This document shows positions 1 through 5,961 of a stretch of DNA of 6,738 nucleotides, piece by piece. The notes beneath the pieces were generated by a model. It ran no database searches and was not told the origin of the DNA. It saw nothing but the letters and a program-made list of their open reading frames with translations. Both the position numbers and the translations under genes were made by a program. Position 1 is the stretch's first letter. Each line of letters begins with the position of its first letter. Source of the DNA: Fidelibacterota bacterium (GTDB taxonomy: Bacteria > Fidelibacterota > Fidelibacteria > Fidelibacterales > Fidelibacteraceae); the NCBI GenBank assembly GCA_030629925.1, contig DAOVOB010000060.1:1-6738 (forward strand), given 5' to 3'.

Positions 1-1
1 G

Positions 2-1453
2 GCCTTACAGGCAAATACTCCATTTATAAATAAACTTTTTAAAGAAGAGCCCAATACATCTCTTGACTGTCATGGAAACGAAGTAGGCCTACCCGAGGGA
101 GTTATGGGAAACTCAGAAGTTGGACATTTAAATATTGGTGCCGGTAGGGTGGTTATGCAAGATCTGGTTCGTATTGATCTTGCTCTCAGAGAAGGGACAT
201 GTCAAAACATCCCCGAATTTAAACAACTGATAAAAGGCGCTATAAGTTCAGACAAGCCGGTGCATTTAATGGGACTGATGTCCGATGCCGGCGTGCATGC
301 CGATTATAGGCATTTAATGAAGATCCTGCTTGCATTAAAAGAAGCCGGTGTTAAGGAAGCTTATGTTCATGCCTTAATGGATGGACGAGATACACCTCCT
401 CAAAGCGGTGCCGGGTATTTGGAAAAGCTAATCGATTTTATGGAGAAGAATCAATATGGAAAGATAGCTACCGTTATTGGCCGCTATTATGCCATGGATC
501 GTGATAAAAGATGGAACAGAGTGGAAAGAGCGTACAAAGCGCTTGTACAGGGTGTTGGCAAAGCGAGCAAAGATCCCGTTGGGACTGTTCGTGAATACTA
601 TGAACAGAAGATCACAGATGAGTTCATGGAACCTATTATTGTCGGTGAGAAGGGTCGCATAGAAAAAGGCGACAGCATGTTAGTTTTTAATTACCGGGCA
701 GATCGTGTTCGCGAAATATCTATTGCATTGAATGACCAGAACTTTAATGAATTTGAGACAGCAGAACTTGATCTTAAATATTATACTCTAACCGAATATC
801 AGGCAAGCTTTCCTTATCCCGTTTTATTTAAACCCATGAAAATGGACAAGATCTTCGGGGAGCTTGTGAGTGAAGCCGGTATGACTCAGCTTAGAATTGC
901 CGAGACCGAAAAATATGCCCATGTCACATATTTCTTTAATGGGGGAGAAGAGACGCAATATCTTGGTGAAGAACGCATTCTTATTCCATCTCCAAAAGTA
1001 GCAACCTATGATCTTCAACCTGAAATGAGTGCTCCGGAAGTAAGCGAAGCTTTATTAAGAGCCATAGAGTCCGATAAGTTCAATTCAATCATTCTTAATT
1101 TTGCAAATGGAGATATGGTTGGTCATACGGGTATATTATCCGCCGCAGTATCTGCCCTGGAATATCTTGATACAGCTATAGAGAAAGTTGTAACAGCTTT
1201 TACAAAAGCGGGTGGAACTGTATTTATTACAGCTGATCATGGTAACTGCGAGTTGATGTGGGATGATAAAAATGAACAACCTCATACCCAGCATACGCTT
1301 AATAAAGTTCCCTTTATAGCGATAGATCCCAATAAAAAGATAAAGGGCTTGTTGCCTGATGGAAAGCTCTCTGATATTGCCCCAACCTTATTAGATGTTC
1401 TGAATATTCAAAAGCCAGTTGAAATGACAGGTAAAAGTCTGATCATCAAGTAA
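2..1453 (+). CDS. gpmI: 2,3-bisphosphoglycerate-independent phosphoglycerate mutase, 5' partial
   Basis: This enzyme interconverts 3- and 2-phosphoglycerate in cytoplasmic glycolysis and gluconeogenesis, using two Mn ions and a phosphoserine intermediate. The frame is open from base 2. The 34 residues before the ATG at 104 still match the family (ALQANTP, then EVGLPEGV leading into MGNSEVGH), so that ATG is internal and the true start lies left of the window. Numbering from the first visible codon, the catalytic Ser is residue 38 in MGNSEVGH. HALMDGRDTPP (about 123-133), GRYYAMDRD and NYRADR form the substrate site. NGDMVGH (Asp 371, His 375), ADHGN (Asp 412, His 413) and HTQHT (about 428-432) supply metal ligands. 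The 483 visible residues leave only about 25 N-terminal ones missing, including the first metal-binding Asp. The C-terminus is complete and no lesion is visible. It appears to be unrelated in function to its neighbours. Confidence 0.97.
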   Translation, partial: ALQANTPFINKLFKEEPNTSLDCHGNEVGLPEGVMGNSEVGHLNIGAGRVVMQDLVRIDLALREGTCQNIPEFKQLIKGAISSDKPVHLMGLMSDAGVHADYRHLMKILLALKEAGVKEAYVHALMDGRDTPPQSGAGYLEKLIDFMEKNQYGKIATVIGRYYAMDRDKRWNRVERAYKALVQGVGKASKDPVGTVREYYEQKITDEFMEPIIVGEKGRIEKGDSMLVFNYRADRVREISIALNDQNFNEFETAELDLKYYTLTEYQASFPYPVLFKPMKMDKIFGELVSEAGMTQLRIAETEKYAHVTYFFNGGEETQYLGEERILIPSPKVATYDLQPEMSAPEVSEALLRAIESDKFNSIILNFANGDMVGHTGILSAAVSALEYLDTAIEKVVTAFTKAGGTVFITADHGNCELMWDDKNEQPHTQHTLNKVPFIAIDPNKKIKGLLPDGKLSDIAPTLLDVLNIQKPVEMTGKSLIIK

Positions 1454-1749
1454 ATATACAATATCTTCCTGAAATGTTAAGAAATCCTCAATATTTTTCA
1501 CGAATTTTATCGTTATTTTATAAATATTTTCATTTTTATATTAATATATCACTTGGAAATAGCGAATTATGATTAGTTATGTAATTGAATATCAGGGAGT
1601 TAAGAAATATACTGTAATAATACTTGCTTACAGGGAGAAAAGTTAAGGAAAAGTTAATTTATTCCTAAAAAAGCTTGCATAACATAGGGGACAACATTAT
1701 ATTGTCTTTGATAAGAATGAGAAAACTTAAGAGAGATATGAGAGAGATT
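1454..1749 (+). other. Gene-free AT-rich intergenic region and leader
   Basis: These 296 bases lie between gpmI and the start I prefer for the next gene. The part at about 1486-1560 is extremely rich in A and T, with T-rich runs and no GC-rich hairpin, so I see no convincing intrinsic terminator for gpmI. A candidate promoter lies at 1585-1613. Between it and the gene are weak inverted repeats, such as GACAA/TTGTC around 1690-1706. No RNA gene or convincing small ORF was recognised. Confidence 0.6.
1585..1613 (+). promoter_or_regulatory. Candidate sigma-70-type promoter of the small secreted protein gene
   Basis: TTGAAT at 1585-1590 is separated by exactly 17 bases from TATACT at 1608-1613. 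These match four and five of six positions of the TTGACA and TATAAT consensus. Transcription would start near 1620 and give a leader of about 130 bases before the ATG at 1750. The AT-rich stretch just upstream could act as an UP-like element. This is inference: in such AT-rich DNA chance matches occur, and Bacteroidetes-type sigma factors use a different consensus. Confidence 0.4.
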
Positions 1750-2454
1750 ATGCGAAGAAACAAAAACATGAGAAAAATATTGATTGTAGCGCTGACAGTA
1801 ATATTAGGCATAAGCCTACTATCAGCACAGACAATGAATACCTATCTGAGATCTGCCACCTTTTCCGGTAGTGTAGCTGGTTATGGCTTTATTCCAGCCA
1901 CAGATCCTTACCTTGGTACAATAACTGTGGTTGATGGACTGCCTGCAACAATGGTTGATTGGGTGCTTGTAGAACTGCGTGCCACATCAGGTGGTGCAAC
2001 GGTTGCGCAAGTAGTTGGTTGTCTATTGGCTGATGGAAGCGTAACAGATACAACCGGAACAAATGGATTAGTATTTACAGGACTTGAATCAAGTACTTCA
2101 TACTATGTTGTTGTCAAACATAGAAATCATTTAGCTGTCATGAGTAATGTAGCCGTGTCGATCGATGAAGCGAATGGTACTGACGAACATGACTTTACTG
2201 TAAGTGGTGCTTCATATGGTGGTGATGGCTTTGGAGAAAAGCTAGTTGGATCTGATTATGCTATGTTCGCAGCTGACGGTGATGGTAATGGCTTTATTCA
2301 GACAACTGATAAAAATAGTACATGGACCACTCAGGTTGGTCAAGTTGGTTATAAGGCGGCTGATTTTGATATGAATGGCTTTGTACAAACAACTGATAAG
2401 AGTGCCTATTATGAAAACAATGTTGGTAAGGCTACTCAGGTGCCCGCTCAATAG
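1750..2454 (+). CDS. Small secreted protein with beta-sandwich-like domain and dockerin-like paired EF-hand loops
   Basis: Probably an exported structural or adhesion protein; its exact role is unknown. The start at 1750 (234 aa) follows a purine-rich AGAGAG ribosome site; ATGs at 1738 and 1768 are alternatives. The frame stays open to a TTG at 1675, which has no good site. A basic N-terminus precedes a hydrophobic segment ending LLSAQ, a Sec signal peptide cleaved near residue 26. Residues about 31-150 carry DWVLVELR (70-77) and KHRNHLAVMS (123-132), typical of a secreted family I recall from Bacteroidetes and Cloacimonadota. The tail has two 12-residue calcium loops, DGDGNGFIQTTD (176-187) and DFDMNGFVQTTD (205-216), 29 residues apart, with D/N at positions 1, 3, 5 and 12 and Gly at 6, as in type I dockerins. 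It ends VGKATQVPAQ, with no T9SS sorting domain. It lies upstream of, and on the same strand as, two T9SS proteins, which suggests shared function. Existence is sure; the dockerin-like role is inferred. Confidence 0.85.
   Translation: MRRNKNMRKILIVALTVILGISLLSAQTMNTYLRSATFSGSVAGYGFIPATDPYLGTITVVDGLPATMVDWVLVELRATSGGATVAQVVGCLLADGSVTDTTGTNGLVFTGLESSTSYYVVVKHRNHLAVMSNVAVSIDEANGTDEHDFTVSGASYGGDGFGEKLVGSDYAMFAADGDGNGFIQTTDKNSTWTTQVGQVGYKAADFDMNGFVQTTDKSAYYENNVGKATQVPAQ
2287..2399 (+). repeat. Direct repeat encoding the two calcium-binding loops
   Basis: Bases 2287-2312 and 2374-2399 match at 23 of 26 positions, 87 bases apart. They encode NGFIQTTDK and NGFVQTTDK, the second halves of the two EF-hand-type loops. 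The flanking codons have diverged more. This looks like an old internal duplication of a loop-helix unit within the gene, kept by selection on the loops, rather than a mobile or intergenic repeat. Confidence 0.75.
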
Positions 2455-2485
2455 GATTGATGATTATCCATGGTCAAGTAATACT

Positions 2486-2507
2486 GGGCACTTTTTTAAA
2501 AGTGCTC
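2486..2507 (+). terminator. Hairpin between the secreted protein gene and the first T9SS gene; possible weak terminator
   Basis: GGGCACTTTT (2486-2495) pairs with AAAAGTGCTC (2498-2507), ten pairs including one G-U, with a 2-4 base loop. It starts 32 bases after the stop codon. The bases after it (TTGTAATAT) are only moderately T-rich, so termination would be partial. It could instead protect the 3' end of the upstream message. Either way it may make the small protein more abundant than the downstream proteins. Confidence 0.5.
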
Positions 2508-2547
2508 TTGTAATATAAAAAGATAAAGAGATAAGAGAGAAAAAGAC

Positions 2548-2553
2548 GGAGAG
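2548..2553 (+). promoter_or_regulatory. Ribosome binding site of the first T9SS gene
   Basis: GGAGAG ends two bases before the ATG at 2556; the GGAG core is four bases from the start, a short spacing. It ends a purine-rich tract from about 2516. Part of that tract (GATAAGAGAGAAAA at 2530) resembles GATAAGAATGAGAAAA at 1710 in the leader of the preceding gene. It supports the ATG at 2556, which is immediately followed by a signal peptide. Confidence 0.6.
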
Positions 2554-2555
2554 AA

Positions 2556-3782
2556 ATGAAAAAAACACTGATAATACTTATGATGTTGATTGCCGGTCTT
2601 ATGGCCGCGACAACTCCAGGCGTTGTACACTTTGTATATGATAATGGTTTAGTCATCACATCCGGTGACGACACATTCTATCAATTTGATATTATGGCTT
2701 ATATCACGGGTACATCTAATGCTGATGACCTTAAATTTGGTGACGCCAATATTTACGTTGAATATGACAATGAATTATTTGGCACTTCAATTTTAGGAAC
2801 AAGCGCAGTTGAAGTCCAAAGAATTGGTGTGTTAGCAAAAGAATATGTTCCCGATTTGCCTCTCTATACGCTATATAAATCTGCTAACACATATCCTGAT
2901 GTGTTTGCTTTAACATTTGAAGCAAATTATCGTACCAGTCCTGATAAATATGATCCGATATCAACTGATTCTGAAAACCCTTCTGGTCTGTTTCGTATTA
3001 AAATGAAGGCTATAGCAGCAGGGAGTGGGGAAGTCTCTTTCCCATATACACGCATTAATAATCCCGGTGATCAGTTCTGGACCCTTGCTAGCTTGCAATA
3101 TGAAGGTCCTGCAGATTTTAGTGAAGCAAGTGAACCTGTATATATTGAAGGTCCCATCACCGGTGAACCCTATACATCTATCGAATTGGCCTACTTTGAA
3201 GTTGCCAATAAGGGTGGAAAAGTTCGTTTAAGATGGAGAACTGAAAGCGAAACTGAGAATCAGGGATTTATAGTAAAACGCGCATTAGTCAGTGGTGAAT
3301 ATATCGGAATATATGAAGAGATCGAAAGTTATTTTACAAGCGATGAACTTCTTGGTGCCGGCACAATAAATAAAAAAACAGACTATCTTTATTGGGACAA
3401 AAAAGTAAAGCCAGGCACTACATATGCATACGTTCTTCAAGATGTTGATTTTGGGGGTCACATTAGAGAATGTGAACCAGTTCTTGTGACAATTCGTGAA
3501 TCTAAAATTATCTCAAATGATAAATTTGAATTCTCATCAAGTTATCCCAATCCGTTTAATCCGGCTTTTGTAGTTCCTTTTGAACTTTATTCGGCAACTA
3601 CCGTAGATATCAGATTATATGATGTTACAGGTCATTTGGTTAAGATCGTTGCTGACAGAGAATTCTCTGCCGGAAAATATAACCTGCTGGTAAATGGCAA
3701 TAACTTGAGTTCAGGCGTATATCTGTTAAGAACACAAGTTGAGGGTATTATGAATACCCAGAAAATGCTTTTAGTAAAATAA
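2556..3782 (+). CDS. T9SS-exported protein A: cohesin-like module, FnIII-like module, type A sorting domain
   Basis: A 408-residue secreted or cell-surface protein. The signal peptide is residues 1-18 (MKK, hydrophobic core, then MAA before TTPG). Residues about 20-185 form a beta-rich module with FYQFDIMAYI (41-50), ANIYVEYDNELFG (64-76) and GLFRIKMKA (144-152); this order of strands resembles cohesin or carbohydrate-binding beta-sandwiches, judged by eye only. Residues about 208-313 are fibronectin-III-like (VRLRWRTESETENQGFIVKRA, shown split: VRLRWRTE at 223-230, GFIVKRA at 237-243; VKPGTTYAYVLQDVD at 284-298). Residues about 326-408 are a T9SS type A C-terminal sorting domain: SYPNPFNP (329-336), DIRLYDVTGH, SSGVYLLR, then QKMLLVK. 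By family knowledge this domain directs passage through the T9SS outer-membrane channel and is usually cleaved during surface attachment. No catalytic motif is seen. It is collinear with the next + strand gene, a tandem paralog. Confidence 0.9.
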   Translation: MKKTLIILMMLIAGLMAATTPGVVHFVYDNGLVITSGDDTFYQFDIMAYITGTSNADDLKFGDANIYVEYDNELFGTSILGTSAVEVQRIGVLAKEYVPDLPLYTLYKSANTYPDVFALTFEANYRTSPDKYDPISTDSENPSGLFRIKMKAIAAGSGEVSFPYTRINNPGDQFWTLASLQYEGPADFSEASEPVYIEGPITGEPYTSIELAYFEVANKGGKVRLRWRTESETENQGFIVKRALVSGEYIGIYEEIESYFTSDELLGAGTINKKTDYLYWDKKVKPGTTYAYVLQDVDFGGHIRECEPVLVTIRESKIISNDKFEFSSSYPNPFNPAFVVPFELYSATTVDIRLYDVTGHLVKIVADREFSAGKYNLLVNGNNLSSGVYLLRTQVEGIMNTQKMLLVK

Positions 3783-3902
3783 AATTTCAAGTTTGCGGAA
3801 CCTTGTTTCGTAAAACTTATTGAATAGAACAAGGATCTAAGATCCTTAACATAATTGATAACAGCTCATAGAAGCTGATTGAAAATACTCAGAGTGAGTA
3901 TC

Positions 3903-3930
3903 TTGTCGTAAACATATAAGACGGTATATG
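3903..3930 (+). promoter_or_regulatory. Candidate weak promoter of the second T9SS gene
   Basis: TTGTCG (3903-3908), a 16-base spacer and TATATG (3925-3930) match four of six positions in each sigma-70 hexamer. Transcription would begin near 3937, putting the 3961-3977 hairpin in a leader of about 50 bases. The match is weak and the -10 overlaps one arm of an inverted repeat, so this may be chance. Confidence 0.22.
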
Positions 3931-3960
3931 AAAAGATAGTCTCCCCGAGTTAAACTATGA

Positions 3961-3983
3961 ATAGAGCTCTGCTCTATAGAGGA
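3961..3983 (+). promoter_or_regulatory. Hairpin abutting the ribosome binding site of the second T9SS gene
   Basis: ATAGAGC (3961-3967) and GCTCTAT (3971-3977) form a perfect 7-base-pair stem with a TCT loop. AGAGGA (3978-3983) follows at once and serves as ribosome site, three bases before the ATG at 3987. The ribosome site is outside the stem, so the hairpin may keep it exposed or stabilise the 5' end rather than block it. The site supports the ATG at 3987 as the start. Confidence 0.55.
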
Positions 3984-3986
3984 TAA

Positions 3987-5216
3987 ATGAAAAAGATCAT
4001 TTTAACATTATTGTTGATAGTCGTGATTGTGCCACAACTTTTTGCGGAAACGGGTACTGTTACATTAAGTTATGCCAATGGTACCGTTTCTTATAATGAT
4101 ACGCAAACATTCTACGAATTTGATGTACAAGTGTATATCGATGGTGGAAGTGGAAGTAACATATTTGACGATGGAATGGTATATATTGAATATAATACAA
4201 GTGTATTTGGTTCAAGTGTAGAATCAAGTGGAAAAATAGTTTCAATTACAAAAATGGGGCCTTTTGCCGTTGATGGGGGTGGCTTATACTCAATCATAAA
4301 CCCAACTGATATGACTTCAAATATCTTTGTATTTACAGTTGAGGCTACTAAGGCTGTTGATGATTCTGGTTATGATTCTGATACATATATATCAACTAGT
4401 TCCGGTTCTCCTTCAACTATATTCCGTGTTAAGATGGAAGTAAGTGCTTCGGGTCTTTCAAATATTGCGTGGCCGGACGGTATTGCCGATCTAGAATTAA
4501 TCTATACTGAACACGATGCATCAAACAGTACTTATGAAGCATTATCAGTGGCCAATGCGGTTGAAACTACAGATATCGTTTATTCCAATACAGGTGATCC
4601 TGCTCTCCCCATTACATTAAAAGAAATTTCTGTTCAATATGAAGATGCAGAAGTGGTTTTAGCTTGGGTAACCGAGAGTGAAGTTCAAAATTTAGGGTAC
4701 ATTGTTAAACGAGCAATTCGTTATTCTGATGATGATGTCAGCCCCTATGAAGTTATTGCTTCATACCAAACCGATGATGAGCTTTATGGGGCGGGTACAA
4801 CAACCGAACAAAACACTTATTCTTACATAGATAAAGACGTGAAACCCGGTGTAAACTATTCTTACGTTCTTGAAGATGTGGACTATGATGGAAATGTAGT
4901 TTCTCATGACCCTGTAAGTATTGTTATTCCCGAAAATCTTTTATATGAAAATGAAGATTTTACTTTGGGTTCAAACTATCCCAATCCTTTCAATCCTAGT
5001 TTTACAATTCCATTTGAATTGACTAAAACTATGGATGTTAGCATTAAGATGTATGACATTACAGGCAAGCAAGTCATGTCGATTCTGGATGGCACGTTTG
5101 AAGCCAGACAATATCAGTTCCGAGTTAATGCTTCAGATCTGAATAGTGGTATTTATTTCGTGAGAACAATTATAGGAAGTGAAGTCATTACTCAAAAAAT
5201 GACATTACTCAAATAA
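3987..5216 (+). CDS. T9SS-exported protein B: paralog of protein A
   Basis: A 409-residue tandem paralog of the preceding gene with the same layout and almost the same length. The signal peptide is residues 1-20 (MKK start, ends LFA before ETG). The N-terminal cohesin-like module is about 21-200, with FYEFDVQVYI (42-51), MVYIEYNTSVFG (64-75) and TIFRVKMEVSASG (144-156). The FnIII-like module is about 207-314, with YIVKRA (238-243), DDELYGAGT (263-271) and VKPGVNYSYVLEDVD (285-299). The type A sorting domain is about 327-409, with NYPNPFNP (330-337), VSIKMYDITGK, NSGIYFVR and the end QKMTLLK. The first module is more Asp/Ser/Thr-rich than in A, with DDDVSP in the FnIII-like part. Family knowledge places it on the cell surface or outside after T9SS export. 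No enzyme motif is visible. It is the last + strand gene before a strong terminator. The ligand or partner is unknown; binding the upstream dockerin-like protein is inference. Confidence 0.9.
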   Translation: MKKIILTLLLIVVIVPQLFAETGTVTLSYANGTVSYNDTQTFYEFDVQVYIDGGSGSNIFDDGMVYIEYNTSVFGSSVESSGKIVSITKMGPFAVDGGGLYSIINPTDMTSNIFVFTVEATKAVDDSGYDSDTYISTSSGSPSTIFRVKMEVSASGLSNIAWPDGIADLELIYTEHDASNSTYEALSVANAVETTDIVYSNTGDPALPITLKEISVQYEDAEVVLAWVTESEVQNLGYIVKRAIRYSDDDVSPYEVIASYQTDDELYGAGTTTEQNTYSYIDKDVKPGVNYSYVLEDVDYDGNVVSHDPVSIVIPENLLYENEDFTLGSNYPNPFNPSFTIPFELTKTMDVSIKMYDITGKQVMSILDGTFEARQYQFRVNASDLNSGIYFVRTIIGSEVITQKMTLLK

Positions 5217-5239
5217 GAAATTATAAAATAGAAATTAAT

Positions 5240-5269
5240 AAGCTCGTTATTAACGGGCTTTCTTTTTAT
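5240..5269 (+). terminator. Rho-independent terminator of the T9SS gene block
   Basis: AAGCTCGTT (5240-5248) pairs with AACGGGCTT (5252-5260) over nine base pairs, one of them T-G, with an ATT loop. TCTTTTTAT follows. It lies 23 bases after the stop of the second T9SS gene and just beyond the end of the converging gene. On the - strand the hairpin is followed by the weaker ATTAATTTC, so it may stop opposing transcription only partly. Confidence 0.88.
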
Positions 5270-5283
5270 GTGATAAAATAATA

Positions 5284-5949
5284 TTAACGGATCAGTTTTG
5301 AATTTGCAAGATAACTATCATCATGACTGTAAATGAAAAGGACACTGCCCTCCTTGATTCTTTTGATGATATCTTGTGTGAGATCCGGAGGAAGAGCGGG
5401 ACAACCCCAACTTCTTCCGAGACGCCCATGTTCTTTGATGAAGCTTTCAGTTACATAATCCGCCGAGTGAATAACAATATAACGTTTTCTGGCACGATTA
5501 TTAAAACCTCGTTCAAGACCATCCAGTTTCAGAGATGTACCATGTTTACCTTCATACGTTTCAGCAGTCAGGTAGAAACCCAAACTGCTTTGACGGCTGC
5601 CATTTTTGTTTGAAAAAGCAATAGCATGATCTTCACCTGTATTGACTCCATGTGATGTATATGTATTATAAACAAGTGTTTTGTTAGCCAAGTCAATTAG
5701 ATAAAAGCGTTTATCGGTAGAAGGGCGTGAAAAGTCAATAATACTGATCAGAGAGTCGTTCTTAGGCGCGATCTTTGAATATCCGGTCATTGCCATACGA
5801 AAGACTTCTTTTTGCATCACAGGCTCTAGGGCGACCTCTTCATACACTTTATCAATCGCCGCTAAAGGCATGGGTGTTTTATTGAAATACATAGTAGAAC
5901 ATCCTAAAAATAATGTTATGGTTACAAGCAATAATACAAAATATTTCAT
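5284..5949 (-). CDS. L,D-transpeptidase-like (YkuD_2-type) lipoprotein
   Basis: A 221-residue predicted lipoprotein of the murein L,D-transpeptidase catalytic family. Relatives use a Cys to act on peptidoglycan stem peptides, for cross-linking or attaching proteins; the reaction here is unproven. The N-terminus is a lipoprotein signal: MKYF, a hydrophobic stretch and LFLGC with the lipidated Cys at 17. Ser at +2 rather than Asp favours the outer membrane. The catalytic domain spans about 75-207: a YLIDLANKTLVYNTYTSHG strand pair (83-101), GFYLTAETYEGKHG (124-137), VIHSADYV with His 161, and GRLGRSWGCPALP (175-187) with catalytic Cys 183 and Ser 180. All expected motifs are present and the length is normal for a single-domain member. 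The start follows AAGGAA (5956-5961) by six bases; this site overlaps the stop codon of the upstream homoaconitase-like gene, implying co-transcription. The functional link to that enzyme is unclear. Confidence 0.9.
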   Translation of the reverse strand: MKYFVLLLVTITLFLGCSTMYFNKTPMPLAAIDKVYEEVALEPVMQKEVFRMAMTGYSKIAPKNDSLISIIDFSRPSTDKRFYLIDLANKTLVYNTYTSHGVNTGEDHAIAFSNKNGSRQSSLGFYLTAETYEGKHGTSLKLDGLERGFNNRARKRYIVIHSADYVTESFIKEHGRLGRSWGCPALPPDLTQDIIKRIKEGSVLFIYSHDDSYLANSKLIR

Positions 5950-5955
5950 AGCATG

Positions 5956-5961
5956 TTCCTT
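5956..5961 (-). promoter_or_regulatory. Ribosome binding site overlapping the upstream stop codon
   Basis: Read on the - strand, AAGGAA lies six bases before the lipoprotein ATG and shares bases with the TAA that ends the homoaconitase-like gene (5960-5962). With only ten bases between the genes, translational coupling in one transcript is likely. An out-of-frame ATG also falls in the spacer. Confidence 0.65.

Larger units (their letters stand above)
3783..3986 (+). other. Hairpin-rich intergenic region between the two T9SS genes
   Basis: These 204 bases hold no ORF but several short inverted repeats: CCTTGTT/AACAAGG (3801-3807 with 3828-3834), AAGGATC/GATCCTT (3831-3837 with 3841-3847), CAGCT/AGCTG (3862-3866 with 3873-3877), ATACTCA/TGAGTAT (3885-3891 with 3895-3901), CATATA/TATATG (3913-3918 with 3925-3930) and ATAGAGC/GCTCTAT (3961-3967 with 3971-3977). 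None is followed by a T-run, so none looks like a standard terminator. A structured leader, 3' protective structures or a small RNA are all possible. I do not recognise a known riboswitch. Confidence 0.5.

Noticed and set aside
104..106. ATG at 104 as the start of phosphoglycerate mutase
   Set aside because: The upstream codons from base 2 encode conserved family sequence and the ATG is the Met of the internal MGNSEVGH motif.
824..1018. Short open frames opposite or within gpmI and the T9SS genes
   Set aside because: They are by-products of low GC content in other frames of clearly real genes, with no motif or ribosome site support.
1486..1560. AT-rich stretch as a replication origin or matrix-type element
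   Set aside because: There are no DnaA-box clusters or iterons; strong AT bias between genes is ordinary here and may only assist the downstream promoter.
1675..1749. TTG at 1675 as the start of the small secreted protein
   Set aside because: It would put a long charged extension before the signal peptide and has no clear ribosome site; later ATGs fit better.
3783..3986. Hairpin-rich spacer as a CRISPR array or an IS remnant
   Set aside because: The inverted repeats differ from each other, are not regularly spaced, and there are no terminal inverted repeats, target duplications or transposase fragments.
2556..5216. T9SS proteins as glycoside hydrolases or peptidases
   Set aside because: No catalytic motif of either class is visible; all the sequence is accounted for by beta-rich binding-type modules and the sorting domain.
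5323..5613. 96-codon open frame on the + strand
   Set aside because: It lies wholly antisense to the L,D-transpeptidase gene, whose catalytic motifs are intact, and its product resembles nothing I know.
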